The notes under the pieces: model-generated | Seen by the model: only the letters and a program-made list of their open reading frames with translations | Databases searched by the model: none | What the model was told of the DNA's origin: nothing | DNA from: Pseudopyrenochaeta lycopersici | Taxonomy: Eukaryota > Ascomycota > Dothideomycetes > Pleosporales > Pseudopyrenochaetaceae | NCBI GenBank assembly: GCA_003313425.1 | Contig: NHZP01000002.1 | Location: forward strand, 310,001-374,000 | Reading direction: 5' to 3' | Length of the DNA stretch: 64,000 nt | Shown: in pieces, positions 12,201 to 23,699 of the stretch | How positions within the stretch are numbered: position 1 is the first letter of the stretch | Layout of the letters: each line of letters starts with the position of its first letter | Translations under genes and position numbers: made by a program

Positions 12201-13553
12201 CTCCTGCTCGACGAACCAGGCCAGTACCCTGGATGCTCCGGCACCCGCTGCCTCTCTGACAACATCAATGATCTCAAAGCGCAAGTCGCTGCCAACCAAA
12301 AGGGCATCAATCTCATCAGCACATTAATGTCTGACTATGGTGAACAAGTCGTGAAATTCTACATGACGAACATCCAAAAGAACGCCGAACAGTCTGTGCG
12401 ACAGCTGATGAAAGGCGTGTATAAGCGCTTTGAAGGGCAAGATCTGTCCGCAGAAGAGTTCATGGACGATGGATCCCCGATCCGCCTCAAGGTCACTATT
12501 GATCCTGACAAGGGTGAGGCTGTCTTCGACTTCTCAGGAACGGGACCAGAGGTGTATGGAAATATCAACGCGCCAGAGGCCGTCACTTACTCAGCAATCA
12601 TTTACTGTTTGAGGTGTCTCATTTCAGAAGATATCCCGCTGAATCAAGGCTGCCTCAAGCCCATTCACGTTCTCATCCCAAAGAAGTCATTCCTCTCACC
12701 ATCAGACAATGCGGCTGTCGTTGGTGGAAACGTCCTTACATCCCAGCGCGTCACGGATGTTGTACTAAAAGCTTTCAAAGCCTGCGCAGCAAGCCAAGGT
12801 GACACCAACAATCTCACCTTCGGCTACGGTGGCACGATCTTTGGTGGAGAAGGCGGCAACGGTGGAGAGAGGAAAGAGACCAAGGGATTTGGGTACTATG
12901 AAACAATAGCCGGCGGCTCGGGTGCAGGCTCAACATGGCATGGCACAAGCGGCGTGCATACACATATGACTAACACCCGTATCACTGATTCTGAAGTTTT
13001 CGAACGTCGCTACCCAGTTCTACTGCGCGAGTTTAGCTTGAGAGAGGGAAGTGCCGGCAAGGGCATGCACAACGGCGGTGAGGGCGTCATCCGGGATATT
13101 GAATTCCGCATCCCAGTCCAAGTCTCCATCCTCAGCGAACGCCGAGTCTACCACCCATACGGCATGGAAGGCGGCGGTGAAGCCGCCTGCGGTCTCAATA
13201 TCTGGGTCCGCAAAGTCGACAAGAAAGCCATCGACGCCAACAGCGATACCAAGAACCCCATCGAGCCGACCAACCCGTCAGACACGCAGCCCACAACAAG
13301 CGGCACAGTCGAGGCCCTTGGATCAAAGGAGCCTGCCCGTAAGGACGAGGTAGAGTATAGATATATTAACCTCGGCGCAAAGAATACAGCGGCTATGCGC
13401 CCTGGTGAGAGAATCATTATTCACACCCCCGGCGGTGGTGGATGGGGTAAGGAGGGCGAGGAGAGTCGAGTGGAGCGGAGGGAGGATCCGACGGCCATGT
13501 GGAAGAAGGGGAGTGTTGCGGGGCGGCAGAGCACTGCTGAGGCTTCGGCGTAA
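9273..13553 (+). CDS. OXP1: 5-oxoprolinase (ATP-hydrolysing), full length
   Basis: Three exons, 9273-9320, 9366-11817 and 11866-13553, give 1395 aa. Intron 1 (45 nt, GTGGGT...ATCAG) splits the first conserved motif and joins RIAID to RGGTFTDCVG, the N-terminal nucleotide-binding signature of the hydantoinase A/oxoprolinase fold. Intron 2 (48 nt, GTATGT...TGCAG) must be removed to restore LVANAPHLPVHLGSM, an invariant stretch of the HyuB half; the unspliced frame is open there and would add a false insert. The family hydrolyses 5-oxo-L-proline to glutamate with ATP in the gamma-glutamyl cycle, in the cytosol. The HyuA domain covers about residues 10-715 (GFDMGGTSTDVSRY, FGGAGGQHA), the HyuB domain the rest (NHPMFGGTHLPDI, GGGGWG near the end). 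A Pro/Ser/Thr-rich insert near residues 1290-1330 makes it longer than the roughly 1290 aa usual in yeast and animals. Confidence 0.93.
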
Positions 13554-15598
13554 GGGGTTGGATGAGATTGAGGAAGGCAGTATAGATGAAATGAATGCTG
13601 ATAACCGTTTCTAAAATTCTTCTCCCACCAGTTTAGTTTAATGGGGTCGATGATTGTGACAAGGAAATGAACAAATTTCTCGATTCGCCTTGCTACCTCT
13701 TCGGCACGAGAAGGATTACCTGTTCTAGAGATTTGGTTTCTTTATTAGACTTCGCGAGAATGTATAATCATGCGGAAATACTGCACAAGTCAGTGAACGA
13801 TGTTTTGGGGGGTGTGAAAACAAAGTGTTGAATTGAATCTGCTGGCCGGTGGGGTTGCTGACATCATTGTGCGGATGAACAGAGTCAGTGACACGCTTAT
13901 GGAGACGAAGTGATTTGGGACGAGTTCCTCAGACTTGTCTCTACGTTGATGGCGTGTGTGAAATACTATTCCTACACGGTAACTCTAAGATGTCCATCCT
14001 GAAGTACTGAGAATAGCTTCATCAGCTGAATGCATATTGATACCGAATTGGCCACAATGTTTGGAGGCAAATACATCAACATAGTTGTTCTAGGGGGGGT
14101 TCTTCATGGAAAGCTTTGTACAAGAGCAGTACGGCAAGGCTGGGTGATGAGTGTTGTTCAAACGAAGACACTAGGACCATTTTTCACTTGGAGTTCCCGA
14201 GAATTTATCTGGCATACTTGGGAACAGAGGGCCGGATTGGTCACATGGAGTCGGAGCTGGCTAAAGTTGATAATCATCCGACCAGTCCCCGACAGATACC
14301 TTTACTAATAGAATTCCTCCTCAACTCGAAATGGTGCGAACTTAGCAACCTGATCACGTCTTTCTTGTTTCCTTTGCAAAGTGGTATTTCGAGATACTAG
14401 TAAGCGGAGAAGGAAGCTCGGCATCTCGCCGAGCCATGGAGAGCTCAAGAACTGCAATTAGCTCAACACCATTAAGCATATGAAGAAATAGTTACATGCG
14501 GGGACAGCAGGCCACCCACGTGGCTTCTGTACAGGGAAATCAAGCGAGACTTTGACCCTGGAGATGCAGTGACCGTTCCTGCATGGCGTTGCACCCGCGC
14601 GGTGGCATCGTGCCTGGTCCCTTGTCAGAACGCGGAATAGACTTCCCAGGGGATACACCAATGACCTGGTCCACGCGACATACATATCGACTTCGTCGGT
14701 CGGGACGGAGATTTTCCTAATCTGCTCCAATAGTCAACCCCTAATCGTATATGGGGCATGTCCGGCGCAGATACTAAAGCAGCCTCAATGCTCATTCATG
14801 ATTATCTCTGGGCTAACATTACCAGTATGCATAATTCTCTTATATGAGAGATTTATTTTGCAAGCCAGAGCGACATGGTCGACCAATGAGGCAACATATG
14901 ATAGGTAGCAGACCAGCTGGAGGCTCCGAACTTCCGGATGCATCCATGTAGCACGATGCAATATCTGATGTATTATGACAACAAACTACGCGGCGCTAGA
15001 AGATGTTGCGCATATGACATGACTGCAGTGACATGATTGCGGGTACAAGGTTGCAGCTATGGGGAAATCTTGTAGTTGTGTGTTGCTCGGATCTGCCTAA
15101 GGGTAGCTCACGTTTCAAAAGCTGGTATGTTGCGCAAGATTTCTATTATGGTAGGAGAGCTCCTGGGCATTTATAAAATATCATATAATGACACTCATGA
15201 ACTAATTTGCGGCGACAGCTTCTGACTAGGCTTCGTACCTACCTGCTCACCCCTTTGCGCACTTTTCAGATGCCACCCTGGCCACCATTAAACCTTCGCT
15301 TCACGAAGATGTTAATCCTCATTATGATTACAGTCTGCGGAATGCAGGACTAATAGCCATTTACTTGTCATCATGATGGTGCAGTCTTGTTTTTGGCTAC
15401 GAATCGAAGTACAGCAACGTTATATTGATATAGTGCAAAAGTGAAGCCGTCCTACTAGGAGGTGGGCGGCCTGGAAGTCTAGCCAAAGAAAAGTATCTCC
15501 TAAATTATATCCCAATAATCTTGAAATGGGTCAATCGACAGCATGCGAAAGACCCGGACACTGTATGTATATTGATCATTCGGCCGTCATCATTAAAG
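13554..15598. other. Intergenic, no gene seen
   Basis: About 2 kb between the oxoprolinase stop and the stop of the minus-strand GT8-like gene. The open frames at 14030-14400 (+) and 14458-14730 (-) have no domain, no splice context and mixed composition, so I do not call them. Confidence 0.45.
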
Positions 15599-16936
15599 TC
15601 AGGTCATAGAGCCGTCTTGCTTCCTCGCCTCTGCAAAATCTGGACTTGAATAGATCATTAGCATTTCCTGCCATGTACTTTCCCATTCTTTCTTCATCCA
15701 TCCATCCGCAGCTACCCAGAGTTTCTCATGCACAACTTTCAATTTCCCTTCCTCATCCTCCTTCGGGAAGAAACCACCCCATGTCCTCTCTAATAGACTG
15801 GCCGGAAAAGCACCACCCGACTGGAACTGCCAGCTAAGGAACGCTTGTTCCGCCATCAAGCAGTCATATTTATCTGTCTTGACGTAGTTTTGGAGAAGGC
15901 GCTGGTGCATACGCGTAGATGGAGTAAATACCATGGAACCCACATTGATGTCTGATTCAGTGGGTTTCATAAGGTCTTGTGGGACGCCAGCAAAGACGTA
16001 GGGCTCGCAGACTGGTGTGCGGTCGGCAAGAAAGTCGTCGAGTTGAACTTTTGACTCTTCGCAGGTTTGCACAGGCGCAACGTCGAACATGTCGTCGATG
16101 TTGACCATGGGAAATGCGTCAGCATCCAGAAACAAAATTCGCTCGAATTCTGTTTCATTCCACATGTTCAGTTTTGCGAAGAGATCTTTCCATCTCTTCT
16201 GTACACCGGGGACATTAGGATTCCATTCCAGGGGCCCAAGCTCTCGCACCACAGCCCCGGCACCTGTGAGTAGCTGACGCTGCTCCGAGGTCACGAAGTC
16301 CGCTACAAATACAATCAAGGGGTACTTTTGTGTCCGCGATCTTTGGGACCAGAGAATGCGGTAGATAAGGGAATGAATGGCGAGGAAATAAGGATCTTTC
16401 AGGGAAGGATTTCTTGTTGCCATGAACGTCGCATATGCATAAGTCTTGGGCCCATCGGGGTTGTAGTAATGTGGTCGGTGTATGCTGAGTTCTTTTAGAG
16501 TTGATACAGGGAAGTCAAGCTCTAAATCACTTTGGAAGGGGAACTCTGCTTCGAAGTGTTGAGGTTCGGGTTGTGAATCTGCTGGAGCAATCTGAATTTC
16601 TGGCGAGGGCAGGGCAGGTATATTATTGAATCCTACATGCTCCTCTGAAGGTGGGAGATTGGGAGAGGTCGATTGTTCCGATGTTGCTGGCACAAACGCA
16701 GAAACCTCAGTTGGCGAGGCATTTTCTAGCGGAAGTGGAATGGTGGATGGGTTTTCGGATGTGAGAGTAATTTCCCATTGCTTCGGCGCTGCATTGCTGT
16801 CGTGACCATGTCTGGGGCTATCGCTAGACTTCCCCTTTCGAGGGGCGACTTGCATGTCATCTTGCTCCCGCGTAAACAAGAATACAACACTAAGGACCAA
16901 GATAGTCGCTACCACAATGTTGTGCCGGCGCTTCAT
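15599..16936 (-). CDS. GT8-like (glycogenin-type) Golgi glycosyltransferase
   Basis: A single exon encoding 445 aa. The open frame extends 14 codons further upstream but begins with GTG. The first ATG (16936) gives MKRRHNIVVATILV, a short basic tail followed by one membrane segment (about residues 6-22), the topology of a type II Golgi protein. A Ser/Pro/Glu-rich stem runs to about residue 145. The catalytic domain starts near TYAYATFMATRNP and carries FLDADAFP (about residue 270), the DxD metal/UDP-sugar motif, and INVGSMVFTPS, typical of the GT8 / N-acetylglucosaminyltransferase GNT1-like group. The acceptor is unknown. It lies in a three-gene block with an acyltransferase (17561-19042) and a GT32 enzyme (19765-21092), which hints at a common surface-glycan role, though each gene has its own upstream region. 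Confidence 0.85.
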   Translation of the reverse strand: MKRRHNIVVATILVLSVVFLFTREQDDMQVAPRKGKSSDSPRHGHDSNAAPKQWEITLTSENPSTIPLPLENASPTEVSAFVPATSEQSTSPNLPPSEEHVGFNNIPALPSPEIQIAPADSQPEPQHFEAEFPFQSDLELDFPVSTLKELSIHRPHYYNPDGPKTYAYATFMATRNPSLKDPYFLAIHSLIYRILWSQRSRTQKYPLIVFVADFVTSEQRQLLTGAGAVVRELGPLEWNPNVPGVQKRWKDLFAKLNMWNETEFERILFLDADAFPMVNIDDMFDVAPVQTCEESKVQLDDFLADRTPVCEPYVFAGVPQDLMKPTESDINVGSMVFTPSTRMHQRLLQNYVKTDKYDCLMAEQAFLSWQFQSGGAFPASLLERTWGGFFPKEDEEGKLKVVHEKLWVAADGWMKKEWESTWQEMLMIYSSPDFAEARKQDGSMT

Positions 16937-17560
16937 GACCGTGATATTTGCCGACACAAAATCTGGCCAGCGCTGCACTGGTAGGTCGATTATTGACAGT
17001 GACCTTTGAAATGGAAACTGTCACATGCACACCCTCACACGAACAGTAATCGTAGATCTCGGCCCTGCGTTAGGCACATGGAATGACGATGAACATTGCA
17101 GGATGAGAGTAGGGTTGTCCAATGTCTCCCGGGCAGCGGCATAAGAGGGGTGTCTGTTAGCAATGGCCAGGAAGAGGACCAACACGGACTACATTCCTAC
17201 CTGAGCGTCTGGGCAGCACACGACGTTACGGCATTGATCGGCGCTAGGCGTGCAAGGGCCGTTGGTTTACGCCGAGTGAAGTCCCCATGGGGTTATTAGC
17301 GTCGGAGAAGGCGCCACATTTGTAGATCTAATAAAACGGCCCGCGCGAACACCCCTCAGTCCTTGACCGTGCTTCCAGCATGTGATGAGTTTATTGATAC
17401 ATGTGAATTTCACGTGAAGCCGAGTGAAAGAAATGCAAGCGATCCTGGCATCCTGAGAGGAGGGAAAGTCGATAGCTGAAACACTGAATACCATGATTGA
17501 TGTCATTTCTAAAATATCAGTGCCAATCCATTGTTGCAGAAAAATAATAGATTCATTGAA
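16937..17560. other. Intergenic, no gene seen
   Basis: About 620 bp between two tandem minus-strand genes. It is the promoter region of the GT8-like gene. No coding exon was recognised. Confidence 0.45.
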
Positions 17561-19042
17561 CTATCGCTTTGGCGATTGAGGCGGCGACAAAGTCCTCCTA
17601 TAGAACCAATTCGCGAATTTGACGCTTGGCTCGTCAACGGCTTTCGTAACAAATTCAGCCGTGTAGAGCGTAACAGGTAGAATGATTAGTTGTGGCGCCC
17701 AGAACGCCAGCTCAAGCCCCAGCGGACCCTTTGTAGAAAGCGGAAACTTGCCCACCCACCCAGGGATTCCCTCGCTATGGCCCGGCCTTGCCAGTCCTAC
17801 AGCAGCGTAGAGTCGGTCGCATAACGTCCAGATTACCAGCCCGTGAACCAAGTAGAGTGCGAACGAGATGCGGGCGAGATACTGGCAGAAGCGCGATTCG
17901 AAGAATTGTTTCAGCCATGGCAAACGTGGTATCGATGCGACAACCAGAAACGCTGCCCAGAAGAGGTAGAACCATTTACCGTCGAATGGGGCTTGGGGCC
18001 TGAACCAGGATAGCCACCGCCACCCTGGTGACCTGGACAGATAAGTTTTGCTGTCAACGTCGGGCGCGTCGTAGGATGGTACACCACCTAGGTAGAGTGC
18101 AACAATGAACAAGTGAAAGAAAATGAGCTCTTTGAAGGCTGTTAACGACGAGAAGAAGCTTGGCAGCTCGTTGTCCTGGGCAAGAAGGTCGAGATCGCAA
18201 AGTAGCATACCGGCCATGAAAAGAGCGCCGTAGTAGCCATCGACAATGTACAGGAAGTAGAAGATTAAACCTACTTCGCACCATAGCCGGGCACTCTTGG
18301 TACATCTTGAGAGTGCGCTGAGTGCTGTGTAGACAATGATTGAACCTTTGAATTCGATCGGTATGGACCAGGTGTGTTGATGGTATGGTATGGTGAACTC
18401 GTATATGTTGGTGGAGAAGACAAAACTGTAGTTCTTGAACATGTAATACCAGTGTTTGGCGTCTTCGCGGAAGGTGTCCTTCATGTCTGGCAGATCAACC
18501 CACATCTTGGTTGCATGTCGCACACACATCCACGAAAAGGTTACGACAATTATTGGTATATACAATCTTAACCAGCGGCGAAAGAGTGCAGAAGTGATAC
18601 CGTCCGCTGCAGCTAGGGTATGGCCTTTTTGGATGAGACTCAAAGACTTGAGCGAAAGGACATATCCTGAGATGACGAAGAAGATAGATACTGCAAAGTG
18701 GCCCCCGGAAAAGAAGAGTCGTACAAAGGGGAGGGCAGCGAAGTAGTGTCTACCCTCGTAACCGAACGCGTTTTCGTATATGAGATTTCCTTTACCGCCA
18801 TGGGACCATAGCTGATTGTGATGGATGTAAACCAGAAATGCTGCGAAGCCTCTCAAGCCATCAAGCCACGCTGTTGGTCGGGTTGGCTTCTTTGCCGGGT
18901 TGCTGGATCGAAGGGAGATGAACTCAGGTCGAACAAAATCAAAGCTCCATCTTGCACTTCGAAATGGTTTCCAGTTCGCGGGCTGTAGGTTGACTTCCTC
19001 CAAATGGCAATTCTCCAAAAGTCCGTCGAATTTAGCTGGCAT
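17561..19042 (-). CDS. Acyltransferase-3 family multi-pass membrane protein
   Basis: A single exon of 493 aa from the first ATG (MPAKFDGLLENC). The open frame continues upstream only through a GTG. The family signature is present at about residues 75-100: WLDGLRGFAAFLVYIHHNQ, with the catalytic-type His pair. FFSGGHFAVSIFFVISGYVLS (about 135) and RRWLRLYIPI (about 175) follow in the usual order. About ten hydrophobic helices run to the C-terminus. This family (PF01757) moves acyl groups from acyl-CoA to carbohydrates or other acceptors at membranes, for example O-acetylation of cell-surface glycans. Some fungal members act in secondary metabolism. The flanking glycosyltransferases make a glycan substrate more likely here, which is inference. 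Confidence 0.88.
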   Translation of the reverse strand: MPAKFDGLLENCHLEEVNLQPANWKPFRSARWSFDFVRPEFISLRSSNPAKKPTRPTAWLDGLRGFAAFLVYIHHNQLWSHGGKGNLIYENAFGYEGRHYFAALPFVRLFFSGGHFAVSIFFVISGYVLSLKSLSLIQKGHTLAAADGITSALFRRWLRLYIPIIVVTFSWMCVRHATKMWVDLPDMKDTFREDAKHWYYMFKNYSFVFSTNIYEFTIPYHQHTWSIPIEFKGSIIVYTALSALSRCTKSARLWCEVGLIFYFLYIVDGYYGALFMAGMLLCDLDLLAQDNELPSFFSSLTAFKELIFFHLFIVALYLGGVPSYDAPDVDSKTYLSRSPGWRWLSWFRPQAPFDGKWFYLFWAAFLVVASIPRLPWLKQFFESRFCQYLARISFALYLVHGLVIWTLCDRLYAAVGLARPGHSEGIPGWVGKFPLSTKGPLGLELAFWAPQLIILPVTLYTAEFVTKAVDEPSVKFANWFYRRTLSPPQSPKR

Positions 19043-19764
19043 TATTGTGTTGATACAGGAGAATAGTTTCTCGACGATGGTAGAAACAAACACTTTCGAT
19101 GCCCAGAATTGGAGAGCATGAAAATTCAGAACACTAGAAGCGTTGATCGATGAAAAGCTAACCTAGGAACAAGCGCGCATTACTTTGATATCTGGTGGCA
19201 ACGCTCTGATACTCGACTGGATAGTTTGCACAATGACGCCGAGGACATTCTGGCTAACTAGGTTTACTTGATTGGATGGTATTAAAGCCGCGTGTTAGCA
19301 AGGGTATGGGTAGTTACGAGGTAGGATAGTCCCCGCACAACTCTGCTGACCCATTTTGATCGTCCCTGACGGATGCACAAGGTTACGGCAGGTTATAGCG
19401 AGCTTTGTGGGGAAGCTACCGGAAATGCCCCTGGCGCCGAAGCATTTGCAGGGTTCATGCTATAAGCTTTGGCTTAGCCGCCTTGACTTAACCTCCTTAG
19501 CTCACTACTCCGACAAGACCTTTCAGGCTTTTCATGGATATGCAGTGTTCCTTGTTGTCACACGCAGCTGCCCTCATTCATATGCCTGTCGAATACGTAC
19601 CAACCTACCGAGGATGATAGCTCTGTCAACATTGGTCAACGCCACGGCCGGGAGATTGAGGATCACAGAGCCTCGTGTAGCATGAGCCCCGTTAATGTAA
19701 CTGCTCAAGGCCTCGGGAGGCGTGGGACGATCTGCAGGAGCTGTAATCTTATGAAAACCTCAGC
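19043..19764. other. Divergent intergenic region, no gene seen
   Basis: Separates the minus-strand acyltransferase and the plus-strand GT32 gene, so it could drive both. No coding exon and no clear TATA box were seen. The open frame at 19356-19685 shows no family pattern. Confidence 0.45.
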
Positions 19765-20914
19765 ATGCGCACTCGATCAAGGCCACGCCCACCCAAGCTG
19801 CACCTTGAGCCCAGAATGCGTCCGCACTCCCCGATCGTTTCTCACTTTCAAGGCAAACTGACAAGCCAAGTTCGAAGAGTTCTGCCGGCTTACCTCGCAT
19901 TGCTCTTCTTGTTGCTCTTCTTCGCCAACGCACACTTCTTTACAGCTCCCATTCGTGCCGCGCACAGATACAGGCGTGAACTCAAGTACCAACAACCTCT
20001 GCAACCTTCCACAGCATCGATTCCAAGGAAAATCTGGCAGACGTGGAAAGTCGGCCCATTGGGTTTTGAGCAGCGCGATTCAGACTCAGCGAAGACATGG
20101 CCGGCAAAAAACCCAACCTATCGATACGAAGTATTGACCGACGATAATGCCATTGAGTATCTTGAATGGCACTACGGTCCGCAAGGGTTTGACCGACCAG
20201 ATGTTATCGAGCTCTACAAAGAGCTAAATATAACAATAATCAAGGCTGACATCCTTCGCTACCTCGTCATGTACGCTGAAGGCGGTGTATATGCCGATAT
20301 TGATGTGGAATGTCTCCGTCCCATCGACAGATTCATTCCAGAACGATATAATGAGGAAGATGTTGACATGATAATCGGTGTGGAAATTGATGAACCATCG
20401 TATGCAAGCCATCCAATCTTGGGATCCAAGTGCAAATCATTCTGCCAGTGGACATTCGCCGCCAAACCAAGGCTCCCTGTCATGATGAGACTTATCGAAA
20501 ACATCCAACAATGGCTCCAGGATCTCTCAGCACAGAAGGGAGTGCGTATATCGGAGCTTCAGCTTGACTTCAATGAGGTCATTAGCGGAACTGGCCCATC
20601 AGCCTTCACCAAAGCAATCCTTGAACAAATGACAGCTCAAAACAATGGAAAGTCAGTCACTTGGGATCTTTTCCACAACCTTGCGGAGTCCAGACTCGTG
20701 AGCGGAATTCTAGTCCTCAATGTTGAGGCCTTCGCAGCGGGGCAAGGGCACTCAGACTCTGGCAATCATGACTCACGCGGAGCGCTTGTTAAGCACCATT
20801 ATCACGCATCGGGGTGGCCGACGCTTCATCCACGGCATAATCATCCCATGTATGGCGAGGTGGAACAATGCAATTGGAAACCTGAATGTGTTGCAGAATG
20901 GGTAAGCATACGTC

Positions 20915-20946
<32 letters not shown>

Positions 20947-21092
20947 GGAGCAATCTTCTAGCTATGTGAACATGTACTAACAATATTTAGGACAAGAATG
21001 TGGCTGAATGGGACACGCTTTCGAAGGAGGAGCAGGAAAAGCGAATTGCTAGCAAGCAAATACCACCCGCCGCCGTACATCCGCCCCACTGA
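19765..21092 (+). CDS. GT32 family (OCH1-like) mannosyl/glycosyltransferase
   Basis: Two exons, 19765-20901 and 20991-21092, separated by an 89-nt intron (GTAAGC...TTTAG) with a TACTAAC branch site, giving 412 aa. A second in-frame ATG 17 codons in (MRPHSPIVSHF) may be the true start. The N-terminus has one membrane anchor (YLALLFLLLFFANAHFF, about residues 43-60), so the protein is a type II Golgi enzyme. IPRKIWQTWK (about 90) opens the GT32 domain. DILRYLVMYAEGGVYADIDVE (about 162-182) holds the DxD motif that binds Mn2+ and the sugar nucleotide. The downstream HHYHASGW...PMYG region is typical of Och1-type alpha-1,6-mannosyltransferases. Exon 2 adds a charged tail rich in Lys and Glu. Confidence 0.88.
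20927..20946 (+). repeat. CT dinucleotide microsatellite inside an intron
   Basis: Ten perfect CT units within the GT32 gene intron, extending a pyrimidine-rich run from about 20913. Length variation here would not change the protein. Confidence 0.9.
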
Positions 21093-23699
21093 GACCTTCG
21101 AGTTAGAGATGGCAAAATCGTTTCGCATTATAATATCTCAGTTTACTTGGCTGGTGCGCGCCCTCGGTCAAGGCGACTGCAGTTGGCCGCAGCTTCACAT
21201 CGCGACGCGTCTGCCTTGATTGAAAAGGCGTAAATAGGGTTGTCGAAAAGCGCAACAGAGCGCAGACTGCATGTTTATACAGGAATTTCGCATGCAAAAG
21301 ACAGCCCTCAGGGGGCTATGTAGGCATCTAATAGTGTCGAGTAGGGCGCGCGACATTTGGACGATGATGTTGGCGAAGCTCAGATGATGCTCAGGGCTGG
21401 CACAATAGCCCAGGTTTAGAATATAACAGATATATGATTAACGAAGCTCTTAAGGTCACTATTTCATATTCGATCACCCTTTGGCCAATAATTTGATGTC
21501 CTATGTCGTGAAATGCTCGCTTTGTTTGGTAGGCTTCAAACAGATGCTGGTCGTCAATTCCTTCGTTTGGGAGCCCCACAACCAGCAGCAGGTTGTCAAT
21601 ACATCATTTCACGTTTAATATTTATCCTAAAACATAAGAGACTTTCACATTGCACCGTACATCCCAAAAAGTTTAATTAATCAGATTTGTGGACTTTGAA
21701 CAAAATCTGCAATATCGCGATGAGTCTCTCTTGTCGCCATAAATTAAAACCACAATTTATGTATAGTTGGAACAAACTCGGGATCTTTCCTCAAAAACCC
21801 AATACATGGAATTGAAAACATTAATTGTGCCTGAGTTCTGGCTTCGGCCAATTTTACAATTTTTCTTCTTCTCTCTAAACACTTTCCTTTCATTACCAAT
21901 GATCCCAAATAGTGTGTACCTGGAAACCAATGGAGAAACGGCTAATTCGCATCTAATAGCCTTGGATGCACTTCCATACAATAGCTGGACTATTACACAC
22001 GTAAAAAGCTTTTACAAGGAACAACGCTGTGCATCCTATTAGCTGATTGACTAAACACTATCTGGCACTGCTATCAAACTGAGCTAGTACATGCGCTCCA
22101 CCGAGGGCGTGTGGCATTAGAATGGAGTAAGGGACTCTACAGCAGCTTCATATTGGCCATCAAATCTCTGCCATTACTCTCTCACGTACTTAATGATCTG
22201 TATGTACAATTTGTCCTTGAATATATATATGTGATCGGGGAGAGATCTCAACAACTTCTGTTTGTCACCGTTAGCGTTGTTCGCTAAAAATTGACTAGTG
22301 AGAAGCTTCTTTAGGGCAATTTGCTAAAGATCTGAGGTACGGCCATGTTTTAGGTCAGAAAATGCAGTGGGAACGAAAATGATAACATCCCCCCAATGGG
22401 CATGTCACCGTTAGTATTGAGTCTTGATATCATATCAGCAGTTGGCATTGCCCGGAATCGTGAAGGGAGATATACTTTGTGCAAAGCATGCGAGCATAGA
22501 AACAGAATCAAACTGAGGGTTGTTCAGACCTGTGGTTCAGTCTGGGGGTTCCGCTCGTTTGACTGACGATGCAGGAGTTCAACACGTGCTCACATTTGCT
22601 CTCGACAGATACGAAAAGAAAAACTTCGTTGTATGCTAAATTCGCGGGTTTTCAATACTGCTCATGGGAATAATGTAGCCAGGTCCAAAGCCGACGGCTC
22701 AGAAGGCTGGGCAGGATTTCCGGGCTTTCTATGCAACGAGATTTGCTAGGCCAGTAGCTTACCAACACCCGGGGCACCATGAATCGAGATTACTTTTACT
22801 TCAAGTTAATCAGGTGGCGCAGCTGCAACACGATGGAAGGCTGAGTGAAGGACTAGAGGTTAAGTACATATGGTCAGCGCGTTCTGTACGCCAGCCAACG
22901 GCGTCCTTTACCCTTAGCATATGACAACTTACGGTGAAGCGCGAATCGTGAAGGAGCCACTTTAGCTTCGCTGATATCATACTTGAGATCATAATAAAGT
23001 CATTAAACTCGATATCGGCCGTCCAATAGCGTTGATGATGACGTTGTGATGTGTGTCGCGAAGTTGTCTCTCATCATCTTCGCCTAGTGTCACGTGCCGG
23101 GTTGGTGTGCGGTCAAGCTAGCTTCGTCTCGCTACTTCCTATTCCATCATCAAATCCATCAACGTCAGCATCGAGACTTTAAGTTGCATGCAGTTGATCC
23201 GGACCGCAGTATCAGCTTGATGCGAAAGCACTTGAGCCAATTTTGAGTCCACCATGTGGCAGTGGTGCTTATATTTAGCTGACGCGCCTGGGCGGTGGCT
23301 TAGCGAAGCAAACGGGCCGCTCGCTTGCGACCGTTTTCTAATATACCTTGGGACTTCCCTTGATATTTGCAAACCTCAATACGGTATCCAGGATTCGTTT
23401 AAACCAAGAGCCAATACCGTGGGTGTTCAACTTGTGGGGTTTCAGTCGAGAAGCCATGAACCACGTGAGCATGTCCCCCAAAGCGATCAATCGTAAGTAC
23501 CTCTGCCAACCTTTAGCAAACTCCACCTGCTCTCGGGAACCTTCATAATTACATGAAAATCTTCACTGTACTAAAAGAGTTGCTTGTGTGCTCGATTGTA
23601 CCAAGAAAGGGTAGCAGCCAAAGACCTTATCCCGGCTTGCTAACTAAAGATAGTTCTATGTCCGACGTTACTTTTCATCCGCGATGTTATAAAACACAG
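21093..23699. other. Gene-poor accessory DNA with a possible P-loop relic
   Basis: About 2.6 kb without an intact gene. On the minus strand at about 22758-22796 a short frame reads VISIHGAPGVGK, a good Walker A P-loop, but the frame stops a few codons later. A separate minus-strand block at 22930-22990 with a GTAAGT splice donor may belong to the same broken gene. The upstream exon or exons of the pseudokinase gene starting near 23700 must lie in the right part of this stretch, but I could not place them. Confidence 0.4.

Noticed and set aside
14458..14730. 90-codon minus-strand open frame
   Set aside because: No domain, no splice or promoter context, mixed composition.
16937..16978. Upstream extension of the GT8-like protein
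   Set aside because: Begins with GTG, and the first ATG (16936) gives a better type II membrane start.
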